Below, one piece after another: positions 44,778 to 52,321 of a stretch of 57,751 bases of DNA. Within the stretch, counting starts at the first letter, position 1. Each line of letters opens with the position of its first letter. The stretch comes from Winogradskyella sp. (GTDB taxonomy: Bacteria > Bacteroidota > Bacteroidia > Flavobacteriales > Flavobacteriaceae): positions 1-57,751 of the forward strand of contig NZ_JANQOM010000029.1 of the NCBI RefSeq assembly GCF_028289625.1, given 5' to 3'. The translations under genes and the position numbers were made by a program. Below the pieces are notes generated by a model, which made no database searches, was not told the origin of the DNA, and saw nothing but the letters and a program-made list of their open reading frames with translations.

Positions 44778-45704
44778 ATGGGTCAATTTGTTTTAATTCC
44801 GATTATATTTTTTAGTTTAATCGTGTTCATTTCTTTATTTTTTATAGTAAAACAGCAGACCGCAGCGGTCATAGAACGTTTCGGTAGATATCAAAGTGTT
44901 CGACATTCTGGTTTACAGATGAAAATCCCTTTGGTCGATAGAATTGCTGGTCGTTTAAGTTTGAAAATTCAACAGCTAGATGTATTGATAGAAACTAAAA
45001 CCTTAGACGATGTATTCGTAAAACTGAAAGTTTCTGTACAGTATAAAGTTATTCGCGATAAGGTCTATGATGCCTTTTATAAGTTGGAATATCCGCATGA
45101 CCAGATTACATCATTTGTGTTTGACGTAGTGCGTGCCGAAGTTCCAAAAATGAAACTAGATGATGTGTTTGTTAAAAAAGATGACATTGCGATTGCAGTA
45201 AAACGTGAATTGCAGGAATACATGCTTGAATATGGTTACGATATCATTAAAACCTTGGTTACTGATATTGATCCTGACCCACAGGTGAAAGCTGCTATGA
45301 ACCGTATTAATGCCTCTGAACGTGAAAAAATCGCTGCGCAATTTGAAGGTGATGCGGCTCGTATCCTTATTGTAGAAAAGGCAAAAGCAGAAGCCGAAAG
45401 TAAGCGTTTACAAGGTCAAGGTATTGCCGATCAGCGTCGTGAAATTGCGCGGGGTTTAGAAGAGTCTGTCGAGGTCTTAAACAAAGTGGGCATCAACTCT
45501 CAAGAAGCGTCAGCGCTCATAGTAGTGACCCAACACTATGATACCCTACAATCTATAGGGCAAGAGACCAACAGTAACTTAATATTGTTGCCTAACTCTC
45601 CGCAAGCAGGAAGCAATATGCTCAATGATATGGTAGCCAGTTTTACGGCTAGCAACCAAATTGGTGAGGCTATGAAAAAAGCTAAAAACCCTGATTCAAA
45701 ATAA
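44778..45704 (+). CDS. SPFH/band-7 domain membrane protein
   Basis: A 308-residue stomatin-like protein. One N-terminal membrane helix (FVLIPIIFFSLIVFISLFFIV, first 20 residues of the helix region at about 4-24) is followed by the SPFH domain beginning KQQTAAVIERFGRYQSVRHSG, with VLIETKTLDDVFVKLKVSVQ, and a coiled C-terminal region rich in Ala/Glu (AAQFEGDAARILIVEKAKAE) that drives oligomer formation. Such proteins scaffold membrane microdomains and proteases. It sits 27 bases upstream of a small secreted protein gene in the same direction, so they are likely co-transcribed. Confidence 0.9.
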   Translation: MGQFVLIPIIFFSLIVFISLFFIVKQQTAAVIERFGRYQSVRHSGLQMKIPLVDRIAGRLSLKIQQLDVLIETKTLDDVFVKLKVSVQYKVIRDKVYDAFYKLEYPHDQITSFVFDVVRAEVPKMKLDDVFVKKDDIAIAVKRELQEYMLEYGYDIIKTLVTDIDPDPQVKAAMNRINASEREKIAAQFEGDAARILIVEKAKAEAESKRLQGQGIADQRREIARGLEESVEVLNKVGINSQEASALIVVTQHYDTLQSIGQETNSNLILLPNSPQAGSNMLNDMVASFTASNQIGEAMKKAKNPDSK

Positions 45705-45731
45705 GAAAATTGATTAATTAAAGCTATTAAA

Positions 45732-46244
45732 ATGAAAAGGCTATGTATTGGTCTGCTACTTATATCATGTTTAATTGGGTTTTCACAATCCAAAGAAGAT
45801 GCTAAAAGAGATGCTGAAATTACAGCTAAAGCGACTTTAGAAATGGATTTTAAAACGGTACTAAAGCATACTTTACCTTCAGTTGTCGAAATGATGGGTG
45901 GTGAAGAAACTGCGCTTGGCTATATTAAAAGTATGTTCGATAGTATGAAGGCACAAGGTTTTGTTTTCGAAAAAGCTGATGTTGTTAGTGTTTCTGATAT
46001 TGTAGAGGAGCAAGGACAACACCGCTGTGTTATCGAGAACATGAATCAAATGAAAATGTCTAATCAAAGAATTAAGTCGAAAAGTTACCTCTTGGGAATT
46101 TATAATAATAAAGCAGATTTTTGGTGGTTCATTGAAGCCAAGCAACTTAAAAATAAAGCGTTAGTCAATCAAATAATTCCTGATTTTAAAACCAGTTTAG
46201 ATATACCTGAAGATGAGATACAATCAGAGCCGATAGAGGATTAA
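45732..46244 (+). CDS. Secreted protein of unknown function next to the SPFH gene
   Basis: A 170-residue protein with a cleavable signal peptide (MKRLCIGLLLISCLIGFSQ). The mature part is alpha/beta with SVVEMMGGEETALGYIKSMFDSMKAQ and NKADFWWFIEAKQLK, ending in an acidic tail. I do not recognise a family. It is in the same direction as the SPFH gene (27-base gap) and ends at a strong terminator, so the pair forms a small unit; a link in function is inference only. Confidence 0.75.
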   Translation: MKRLCIGLLLISCLIGFSQSKEDAKRDAEITAKATLEMDFKTVLKHTLPSVVEMMGGEETALGYIKSMFDSMKAQGFVFEKADVVSVSDIVEEQGQHRCVIENMNQMKMSNQRIKSKSYLLGIYNNKADFWWFIEAKQLKNKALVNQIIPDFKTSLDIPEDEIQSEPIED

Positions 46245-46247
46245 TAA

Positions 46248-46281
46248 GAAAAGCCTTGAACTAGAAAGTTCAAGGCTTTTC
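46248..46281. terminator. Bidirectional intrinsic terminator
   Basis: A perfect 15-base stem (46248-46262 with 46267-46281) around the loop AGAA; the arms end in AAAAG and CTTTT. It separates the convergent secreted-protein gene and the DUF1761 gene. Confidence 0.85.
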
Positions 46282-46299
46282 TCTTAATTCTAAATAGAT

Positions 46300-46776
46300 T
46301 TATACCCATCCACATAGAATGGACCCCATAATGGCTAAGGTCACCACCCAATAGCCAACATTAATAAGAATATATTTCCAGCCTTTTCTTTCAAAGAGTG
46401 CATTAATTCCTAAAACCGGTAATACAAAGAAAAGAGCGCCTATTGCTCCATGAAGTGCGCCGTGGCGAAAATTGCGATGGGCATTTCCAAATTCGGCCAT
46501 AAACGCTTTATACGTTTCGGCTTCCAGATCTGGAAAGGCAACCTGTGAAGCCGCAATCTGATGAATTACCATGCCATTTACAGTCATAGCTAATAGTACC
46601 GATAATATTAGTGTTATCCCAAATATAACGGCTATGTTTCCGCTTTTCATTTTTTCTTCAGTCATTCCAGATGCTTTCATCCAAGCGGTTCCTAATACTT
46701 TTGGATTGTACCAAATGGCACCAATAATCAGAGGCACAATTGCAGCCACCGCAATGGCTAAAAAATTCATTTCCAT
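46300..46776 (-). CDS. DUF1761 family membrane protein
   Basis: A 158-residue protein with four membrane segments: near residues 6-22 (AIAVAAIVPLIIGAIW), 48-68, 105-125 (HGAIGALFFVLPVLGI) and 135-155. The W-Y-N-P-K-V-L-G motif after the first helix and the fully hydrophobic C-terminal helices fit DUF1761, a family of unknown function. The start could be at 46776 or two codons later at the second Met. It stands alone on its strand, with a terminator between it and the gene before it. Confidence 0.8.
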   Translation of the reverse strand: MEMNFLAIAVAAIVPLIIGAIWYNPKVLGTAWMKASGMTEEKMKSGNIAVIFGITLILSVLLAMTVNGMVIHQIAASQVAFPDLEAETYKAFMAEFGNAHRNFRHGALHGAIGALFFVLPVLGINALFERKGWKYILINVGYWVVTLAIMGSILCGWV

Positions 46777-46814
46777 AATATATTGTGATTTATAGTTAGT
46801 ATGGTTAAAAGTAC

Positions 46815-46849
46815 AAAAAAACCTCTAAGTCTTTACTTTAGAGGTTTTT
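46815..46849 (-). terminator. Intrinsic terminator after the gene at 46877-47383
   Basis: On the minus strand ACCTCTAAAGT can pair with ACTTAGAGGT around a short loop and is followed by a run of seven T. It lies 27 bases after the stop codon of the minus-strand gene that ends at 46877. Confidence 0.75.
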
Positions 46850-46876
46850 GAGTGAATTTTTATGTGGTTAAAAGTT

Positions 46877-47383
46877 CTAAATCTTCTTCTTTTTTAAACT
46901 CGAATTCTTCTCTTTTTTAGCTTTCTCTTCAGAATGTTGACTAAATGGAAAAGACAGACCGGTACTTGCAAAAGTGGTTCCGAAATTAATATTGGCATTA
47001 TAGACCTGACTGACCGCTTCTTTAACTTGATGCTCAGATAATTCTTTTAAGGGATGGATAAAAACCGACCACAAAACACCATCAGTCACCGCATATTTTA
47101 CATCCAAAGCAGTATGGAAATTGGCAATCATTGCCGCCTTAATTAAATCGTCCGTTAACGCATTAGAGTCCATAATTGGCGATATAATACGCATTCTATT
47201 GTGAATACTATCCGTAATAGATATCATTTGTACCTCTTTAACATAAAATTGCCATGCGTTTGATCTTCCTTGTATAGAATCACTGATGGAAGTGTAAATA
47301 TCATCAAGCTTTTCGTTGGTCATGTTTTGTGAAAACATGGATAAAGAGCATAAGGAAATTAGTATGGCAAGGAATGGCTTCAT
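46877..47383 (-). CDS. Secreted or periplasmic protein of unknown function
   Basis: A 168-residue protein with a signal peptide (MKPFLAILISLCSLSMFSQ). The mature part contains DDIYTSISDSIQGRSNAWQF and VKYAVTDGVLWSVFIHPL and ends in a strongly basic tail (SEEKAKKEKNSSLKKKKI). I do not recognise a family. The frame is open for 12 further codons upstream, but the start at 47383 places the signal peptide at the N-terminus. It is 62 bases from glnS, which lies before it on the same strand. Confidence 0.75.
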   Translation of the reverse strand: MKPFLAILISLCSLSMFSQNMTNEKLDDIYTSISDSIQGRSNAWQFYVKEVQMISITDSIHNRMRIISPIMDSNALTDDLIKAAMIANFHTALDVKYAVTDGVLWSVFIHPLKELSEHQVKEAVSQVYNANINFGTTFASTGLSFPFSQHSEEKAKKEKNSSLKKKKI

Positions 47384-47445
47384 ATGCGTTTTGTCGTAAA
47401 ACTTTTCAAAACACAACAAATAAATATCACGATTATACCTTTGTG

Positions 47446-49458
47446 TTAAATAGATTGAGCCTCAGCTACCAATAATTGGTTCTTATCCTCTAGGGCTTTT
47501 GCTACGAATGCATCTATGGCTTCATTACGCTCCAAACCATTTTTTAGCAATTCTTTTAATGAAATCATTACTGCTATGCGTGTCCCTGATTTCTTAATTG
47601 CAGTTCCAAATAAAGGTTCTAACTCTTCATAAGTCACGTCTTGTGCAAGTTGTTGTATCTCAGTTTTTGCCTTAGCCTGTTTTTCTTCAGGTAAATTGGT
47701 GTACTTTTTGCCTAATTGCTGGATAATACTAATTGCTTTTCTTTGCTGTTGTGGTTTATTATGAGACTTCTCGACTGCGCTCGAAGTGACATTCTGTTTT
47801 GGTTTTTGTTTTGTCCAACTGTCCCGTAGCCCAACCGTTTTATTAAACACCAATTTGTTTGACGTTGTATCTTCATCAACCACAAAGTAACCTAAACGTT
47901 GAAATTGAAACCGCTCTCCTACTTTTGCATCAGCTAAACTTGGTTCTAAATAGCCTATTTTAATAGTCAACGAATTCGGATTCAAAAACTCTATAAAGTC
48001 TTTATCCTTATCGCTATCTGGTGCTTCGTGCATAAACAAGCGGTCGTACTCTCTTATTTCAGCAGTGATAGCATGTTTTATAGAAACCCAGTGCAGCGTA
48101 CCTTTTACTTTTTTAGAGGTGTCTGTATCATATGTGCAATGAATTTCAGTAATTTCACCATTATCATCTTTTAAAACACTATTCGCTTTAATGATATACG
48201 CATTCTTTAGTCGTACTTCTCCACCTAGCTTAAGTCTAAAAAACTTGTTTCCTGCTGCTTCCTTAAAATCCTCTTTTTCGATATAAATCTCCCTCGAAAA
48301 TGGTACTTTTCTATAGCCTGATGACGCATCTTCCTGGTTGTTTTCAGCTTCAAGCCATTCTTCTTTATCTTCATGATAATTAGTAATGACGACTTTTATA
48401 GGGTCTAAAACGGCCATCACTCTATTGGTGGTTTTATTCAAATCCTCGCGAATACAGAACTCAAGCAATGATACATCTATAACATTTTCGCGCTTGGCCA
48501 CACCTACTTTTTCAATAAACTGACGGATTGAATTTGGTGTATAGCCGCGACGACGCAATCCTGAAATGGTTGGCATACGCGGATCATCCCAGCCAGATAC
48601 AACACCATCTTCAACCAAACGTAATAATTTACGCTTGCTCATAATGGTGTAACTTAAATTAAGGCGCGCAAATTCTCGCTGTTTTGGTGGTAATGGAAGT
48701 TGATCTTTATTGTACTCATATACATGGTCTCTAAACCAATTATAGAGCTTTCTGTGTGGTTTAAATTCCAATGAACATAGTGAGTGCGAAATCTGTTCGA
48801 TATAGTCGCTCTCGCCGTGTGTCCAATCGTACATAGGGTAAATACACCATTGGTCTCCTGTTCTATGGTGGTGCGCATAAAGAATTCTATACATAATGGG
48901 ATCGCGCATCAGCATGTTTGGATCTGCCATGTCTATTTTGGCGCGCAACACATGTGTACCTGCAGAAAATTCTCCAGCTTTCATAAGTTGGAATAAATCC
49001 AAATTCTCTTCTACACTTCTATTCCTAAAAGGGCTATTAGAACCTGGTTGTGTTGGAGTCCCTTTTTGTTCTGCCATAGCTTCCGATGACTGACTGTCAA
49101 CATAGGCTTTACCGTCTTTGATTAGCTGTACAGCCCAAGCATACAATTCATCAAAATAATCAGATGAGTATAACTCATTGGCCCACTTATAGCCTAACCA
49201 TGAGATGTCGCGTTTTATGGCGTCAACGTACTCTTGTTCTTCTTTTGCGGGATTGGTATCATCGAACCTTAAATTTACGGGAGCATTGTATTTTTCTCCT
49301 AAGCCAAAGCTTATTCCAATGGCTTTGGTGTGCCCAATATGCAAGTAACCATTAGGCTCTGGAGGGAAGCGAAAACGAAGTTTTTCCTTAGACAATCCGT
49401 TGGCCAAATCTTCTTCTATAATTTGCTCTATAAAATTAAGAGGTGTATACGCTGACAT
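47446..49458 (-). CDS. glnS: Glutamine--tRNA ligase with C-terminal extension and repeat-derived linker
   Basis: Charges tRNA-Gln with glutamine. The class I catalytic part has RFPPEPNGYLHIGHTKAIGI (residues 25-44) with the HIGH motif, RFDDTNPAKEEQEYVDAI, and the KMSKR-type TIMSKRKLL. The two-part anticodon-binding beta-barrel region runs to about residue 550. After it the protein continues for about 110 residues, helical, with SGTRIAVMISLKELLKNGLE, giving 670 residues against roughly 550 in E. coli. The junction, residues about 557-566 (TSSAVEKS), is encoded by a palindromic repeat sequence (47766-47787). The frame is open and the catalytic motifs are intact. Confidence 0.95.
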   Translation of the reverse strand: MSAYTPLNFIEQIIEEDLANGLSKEKLRFRFPPEPNGYLHIGHTKAIGISFGLGEKYNAPVNLRFDDTNPAKEEQEYVDAIKRDISWLGYKWANELYSSDYFDELYAWAVQLIKDGKAYVDSQSSEAMAEQKGTPTQPGSNSPFRNRSVEENLDLFQLMKAGEFSAGTHVLRAKIDMADPNMLMRDPIMYRILYAHHHRTGDQWCIYPMYDWTHGESDYIEQISHSLCSLEFKPHRKLYNWFRDHVYEYNKDQLPLPPKQREFARLNLSYTIMSKRKLLRLVEDGVVSGWDDPRMPTISGLRRRGYTPNSIRQFIEKVGVAKRENVIDVSLLEFCIREDLNKTTNRVMAVLDPIKVVITNYHEDKEEWLEAENNQEDASSGYRKVPFSREIYIEKEDFKEAAGNKFFRLKLGGEVRLKNAYIIKANSVLKDDNGEITEIHCTYDTDTSKKVKGTLHWVSIKHAITAEIREYDRLFMHEAPDSDKDKDFIEFLNPNSLTIKIGYLEPSLADAKVGERFQFQRLGYFVVDEDTTSNKLVFNKTVGLRDSWTKQKPKQNVTSSAVEKSHNKPQQQRKAISIIQQLGKKYTNLPEEKQAKAKTEIQQLAQDVTYEELEPLFGTAIKKSGTRIAVMISLKELLKNGLERNEAIDAFVAKALEDKNQLLVAEAQSI
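47766..47787. repeat. Palindromic repeat sequence inside the glnS coding region
   Basis: The 22-base stretch has arms ACTTCTCGA and TCGAAGT around CTGCGC. It is the same ...TTCTCGA/TCGAAG... type that lies between genes at 49761-49802, but here it is translated, in frame, as part of a linker between the core synthetase and its C-terminal extension. It is distinct from, though similar to, the TTCGAGAGCCTC units. Confidence 0.6.
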
Positions 49459-49549
49459 TTAAAAAGAATTAAGGCGTAAAATTACACAAATTGTAACATT
49501 AATGCACTATGCAACACCTATAGAATATAGATAATCTAAACCGAGAATT

Positions 49550-49750
49550 ATGAATTACAAATGTCCGAAATGCGATAATACAACTTACGAAATCAGCGAA
49601 ATGAGAGCAACCGGAGGAACACTGTCTAAAATATTTGACGTGCAAAACAAAAAGTTTACATCTGTAACTTGTAAACAGTGCACGTATACCGAATTCTTTA
49701 AGGCCAAAACAAGTGCTATCAGTAATATTTTTGACTTTTTTACGAATTAA
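49550..49750 (+). CDS. Small zinc-ribbon protein (DUF2082-like)
   Basis: A 66-residue protein with two Cys-x2-Cys pairs, CPKC (residues 5-8) and CKQC (about 41-44), making a rubredoxin-like zinc ribbon. The stretch GGTLSKIFDVQNKKFTSVTC and the YTEFFKA ending match small zinc-ribbon nucleic-acid-binding proteins of the DUF2082 group, from memory. The role is unknown. It is divergent from glnS, with 91 bases between. Confidence 0.8.
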   Translation: MNYKCPKCDNTTYEISEMRATGGTLSKIFDVQNKKFTSVTCKQCTYTEFFKAKTSAISNIFDFFTN

Positions 49751-49760
49751 CTCTTTGATA

Positions 49761-49802
49761 CTTCTCGATACAAATTTCTTGTAGAAATTCACTCGAAGTG
49801 AC
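49761..49802. repeat. Nested hairpin repeat just upstream of folB
   Basis: Outer arms ACTTCTCGA / TCGAAGT and inner arms AATTTC / GAAATT form one long hairpin with small internal loops. It resembles the dispersed TTCTCGA...TCGAAGTGACA repeats of flavobacterial genomes and is related to the palindrome inside glnS. Its right end is 12 bases before the folB promoter box. Confidence 0.6.
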
Positions 49803-49813
49803 AACTCTAGTGT

Positions 49814-49821
49814 TATTTTTG
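49814..49821 (+). promoter_or_regulatory. Possible folB -7 box
   Basis: TATTTTTG matches TAnnTTTG and lies only 4 bases before the folB ATG, again implying a leaderless or near-leaderless transcript. No TTG at the -33 distance. Confidence 0.4.
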
Positions 49822-49825
49822 CTTT

Positions 49826-50188
49826 ATGGGAATTATAAAAGTTGAAAACATTCGGGTTTATGCACATCATGGCTGCTTAAAGGAGGAAACCATTATTGGT
49901 AGTGACTACCGTGTTGATATCACAGTTAGAGCTGACTTGTCAAGGTCTTCAAAAAGCGATGCGTTAAGTGATACTGTTGATTATGTGTTTTTAAATCGTG
50001 TTGTGCGTGAAGAAATGGCAATACCTTCAAAACTATTGGAAGCTGTGGCCCAGCGTATTCTGGATAGAATATTTGAAGAAGACCCCTTGGTTAATGAAGC
50101 GACTGTTTCCGTAAGTAAAATTAATCCTCCGATTGGTGGTGACGTAGAAATGGTAACTATCGAACTTTCAGAACAACGAAAAAAATAA
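49826..50188 (+). CDS. folB: Dihydroneopterin aldolase
   Basis: Splits 7,8-dihydroneopterin into hydroxymethyl-dihydropterin and glycolaldehyde in folate synthesis. The 120-residue protein has the typical start IKVENIRVYAHHGCLKEE, the tyrosine and glutamate region TVDYVFLNRVV, KLLEAVAQRILDRIF, and VSVSKINPPIGGDV with the catalytic lysine. Length and motifs are normal. It is followed by tRNA-Cys after 50 bases. Confidence 0.93.
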   Translation: MGIIKVENIRVYAHHGCLKEETIIGSDYRVDITVRADLSRSSKSDALSDTVDYVFLNRVVREEMAIPSKLLEAVAQRILDRIFEEDPLVNEATVSVSKINPPIGGDVEMVTIELSEQRKK

Positions 50189-50218
50189 GACTATATAGGG
50201 TAAAACACATATAATTTA

Positions 50219-50226
50219 TATATTTG
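50219..50226 (+). promoter_or_regulatory. Putative tRNA-Cys promoter box
   Basis: TATATTTG matches the -7 form TAnnTTTG and lies 12 bases before the tRNA gene. A -33 TTG at the right distance is not visible. Confidence 0.5.
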
Positions 50227-50238
50227 CCCTCTCAATAA

Positions 50239-50312
50239 GGTGTCGTGGCCGAGTGGCTAGGCAGTGGTCTGCAACACCATCTACAGCGGTTCGAATCCGC
50301 TCGACACCTCCA
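50239..50312 (+). tRNA. tRNA-Cys (anticodon GCA)
   Basis: The acceptor stem pairs GGTGTCG (50239-50245) with CGACACC (50302-50308), followed by the discriminator T and an encoded CCA. The D arm is GCC...GGC, the anticodon loop CTGCAAC carries GCA, and the T arm is AGCGG-TTCGAAT-CCGCT. All four arms fold. The gene has 74 bases and sits alone between folB and the LysE-type exporter gene. Confidence 0.97.
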
Positions 50313-50349
50313 AAACCCTTCAATTTGTATTGAAAGGTTTTTGTTTTTT
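50313..50349 (+). terminator. Intrinsic terminator of tRNA-Cys
   Basis: AAACCCTTCAA pairs with TTGAAAGGTTT with one mismatch around the loop TTTGTA, followed by a run of T (50341-50349). It begins directly after the tRNA CCA and overlaps the end of the convergent exporter gene by two bases. Confidence 0.75.
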
Positions 50350-51040
50350 AATGATTATCTTTTATCGGGTTTACCTTATCAATCTGTTCCTTCCCTTTTT
50401 CATACAATTCAGGGAACAACCCTTGGGATAAAAGCAATATACCAAAGCCTAAGATAACTAAGGCCACAATTTTTTTGGTTTTAAAAATGCGCCTTGGAGT
50501 TAATTTGCTTTTTAAGCGTTTTGCTGCTGCTATTTTAATTAAATCGCATACAAAGTAAGCTGCTAACATTGAGATTATAAAAACTGTCACTCCGTTCTTA
50601 GATGTGGTTATCGAAGTGCCTATAACAATAAAGCCCAACCAGCCCAAAAGCACACCTATATTGATAAAATTAAGCAGGAATCCCTTTGCAAATAGTCTTC
50701 CATAGTCCTTTTTTGGTAGTTCGATTCTGTGATGTTCCTTTACAATAGATCGAAACGATTTAGAGATTTTAATAAATGAAATTATACCATAGACTACAAG
50801 CAAAACACCGCCAAACACTAATAGCTTAGGATCATCTTTTATTTTATCCAATAAGGTATCAGTACTCATAAAAATGAGAAGAATGAATACGATATCAGCA
50901 AGAATAACACCCAAATCAAATACCAAAGCGCTAGTAAAGCCCTTTGTTGCACTGGTTTCCAGCAATACGAAGAAGACTGGACCAATGGTAAAGGCTAAAA
51001 TAATTCCGAATGGAATTGCTGTTAAGATATCATCTAACAT
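50348..51040 (-). CDS. LysE family transporter (RhtB/LysE translocator)
   Basis: A 230-residue inner-membrane exporter with about six helices. The first helix has ILTAIPFGIILAFTIGPVFFVL, the G-P-x-F region typical of LysE/RhtB proteins, followed by TSATKGFTSALVFDLGVILADI. A long basic cytoplasmic loop (about residues 95-130) precedes the second half. Members export amino acids or related small molecules; the substrate here is unknown. A frame of 10 further codons upstream exists, but the start at 51040 gives the usual short N-terminus. Confidence 0.88.
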   Translation of the reverse strand: MLDDILTAIPFGIILAFTIGPVFFVLLETSATKGFTSALVFDLGVILADIVFILLIFMSTDTLLDKIKDDPKLLVFGGVLLVVYGIISFIKISKSFRSIVKEHHRIELPKKDYGRLFAKGFLLNFINIGVLLGWLGFIVIGTSITTSKNGVTVFIISMLAAYFVCDLIKIAAAKRLKSKLTPRRIFKTKKIVALVILGFGILLLSQGLFPELYEKGKEQIDKVNPIKDNH

Positions 51041-51082
51041 GTAAACTTGCGGTTTACACAAAAGTAACAAACAGAAAGGAAT

Positions 51083-51754
51083 TTACATACGTTTAATTCG
51101 ACCTCCTAATACGCGGTTTTCATCTACAACTTTTGGGTTTCCGTAGATAAATAAATCGCCACCTGCTTTTATTCTGACTTCTACTTTTTCTGATGCGTTT
51201 ACATAAGCCTCACCTCCTGCATTTATACTTACTTCGGTTTCTTCTGTTTTAAGGTCTTCCCCATTAACTATACCGCCAGTATAGATTGAGATGTCTTGGT
51301 TTTTAGAGCTTCCGGAAACATTAATTATACCTCCGGTTACAGCTCTAAAGTTAGCATACTTAGTGTTTAATGCTGCTGTGATTTCTCCGCCTTCTTGTGT
51401 TTTTAAATCAATTTCGAATTGCTCAATAGGTTCTTCAACCTTTATATTAGCTCCTTCATTAGCATCAATGACTTCAACTGAAGTATAATAAAGCAACACA
51501 ACAGTGTCATTACCGTCATAACTCTCTTCGAGTTTCATTCTAATTTTAAGCTTTCCGTTTTTATTAATTACCTGAACATCTTTTCTGTTTTTCCCAGAGA
51601 TAATCACCTTGTTTTCGTCTGATTTTTTCATTTTAACGTTGATTAAATCAAAAACTTTAAGTGTCTTAAATTCTCCTACGGTTTTTTCAATAGTGTCTTG
51701 AGCACTTACTGAAATACTCAAAACTAAAATTAAACTACTCAAAAACTTTTTCAT
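51083..51754 (-). CDS. DUF2807 (head GIN domain) secreted protein
   Basis: A 223-residue protein with a signal peptide (FLSSLILVLSISVSAQ) and a beta-helix-like region. Stretches such as TVGEFKTLKVFDLINVKM at the start and regular short strands (ITAALNTKYANFRAVTGGIIN, VNGEDLKTEETEVSINAGG) fit the putative auto-transporter adhesin head GIN (DUF2807) family common in Bacteroidota. The function is unknown; it should be exposed in the periplasm or at the surface. It lies 5 bases after the small membrane protein gene in the same direction, so they likely share an operon. Confidence 0.82.
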   Translation of the reverse strand: MKKFLSSLILVLSISVSAQDTIEKTVGEFKTLKVFDLINVKMKKSDENKVIISGKNRKDVQVINKNGKLKIRMKLEESYDGNDTVVLLYYTSVEVIDANEGANIKVEEPIEQFEIDLKTQEGGEITAALNTKYANFRAVTGGIINVSGSSKNQDISIYTGGIVNGEDLKTEETEVSINAGGEAYVNASEKVEVRIKAGGDLFIYGNPKVVDENRVLGGRIKRM

Positions 51755-51759
51755 TTTTT

Positions 51760-51996
51760 CTATTTTATATGAATGACTCTTTTACTAAACAACCATTTTA
51801 ATTGAACTTTTTCTCCTGATTGTGTTTTGATAACCTGCCTTTGGGGCGCGAGCAATACTGTGATCATTGCAGTGATTGCTCCAAGAATTGGTGAACTCAA
51901 ATCTTGAAAAAGATTATGAATAACCAACCAAATAATTAGAAAAATAACAAAAAATATACCATAAGCATACAATGTGGCTTTTATTTTTGAACTCAT
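51760..51996 (-). CDS. Small membrane protein of unknown function
   Basis: A 78-residue protein with two hydrophobic helices, about residues 10-29 (YGIFFVIFLIIWLVIHNLF) and 36-49 (PILGAITAMITVLL), and a basic C-terminal end (APQRQVIKTQSGEK). No recognised family. It sits 2 bases from the YbjQ-family gene and 5 bases from the DUF2807 gene, so the three form a likely operon. Confidence 0.7.
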   Translation of the reverse strand: MSSKIKATLYAYGIFFVIFLIIWLVIHNLFQDLSSPILGAITAMITVLLAPQRQVIKTQSGEKVQLKWLFSKRVIHIK

Positions 51997-51998
51997 AG

Positions 51999-52298
51999 CT
52001 AAACCATTACTTTTACTGCAGTTCCTGTGACGGAAACCATAGGATAATTATGGGTTGTTAATTCTACCTCAACTTTTATACCAACGATAGCGTTAGCATT
52101 TAATTGTCTTGCATTATCCTGAAGTCTCTGAAATGCTGTTTCTTTTACACTATCTACACTACCCTGAATTTTTTTCATGTATTTAGACAGGCTAAAACCA
52201 CCTGTTATGACCTCTTCATTAAGCGCCACACCTGTAACAATACCCAAATAATCTATTATTTTATACCCTTCTATTGAATTTGTTGTTGTTAATATCAT
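51999..52298 (-). CDS. YbjQ/UPF0145 family protein (heavy-metal-binding domain)
   Basis: A 99-residue protein of the YbjQ (DUF74) family, forming ring-like pentamers in solved members. Motifs are TTTNSIEGYKIIDYLGIVTG at the N-terminus, a helix with AFQRLQDNARQLNANAIVGI, and VSVTGTAVKV at the end. It was named a metal-binding domain, but the metal is not proven. It lies 23 bases after rnr on the same strand. Confidence 0.88.
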   Translation of the reverse strand: MILTTTNSIEGYKIIDYLGIVTGVALNEEVITGGFSLSKYMKKIQGSVDSVKETAFQRLQDNARQLNANAIVGIKVEVELTTHNYPMVSVTGTAVKVMV

Positions 52299-52321
52299 AA
52301 AACGTTATTTTAACATCAAAT

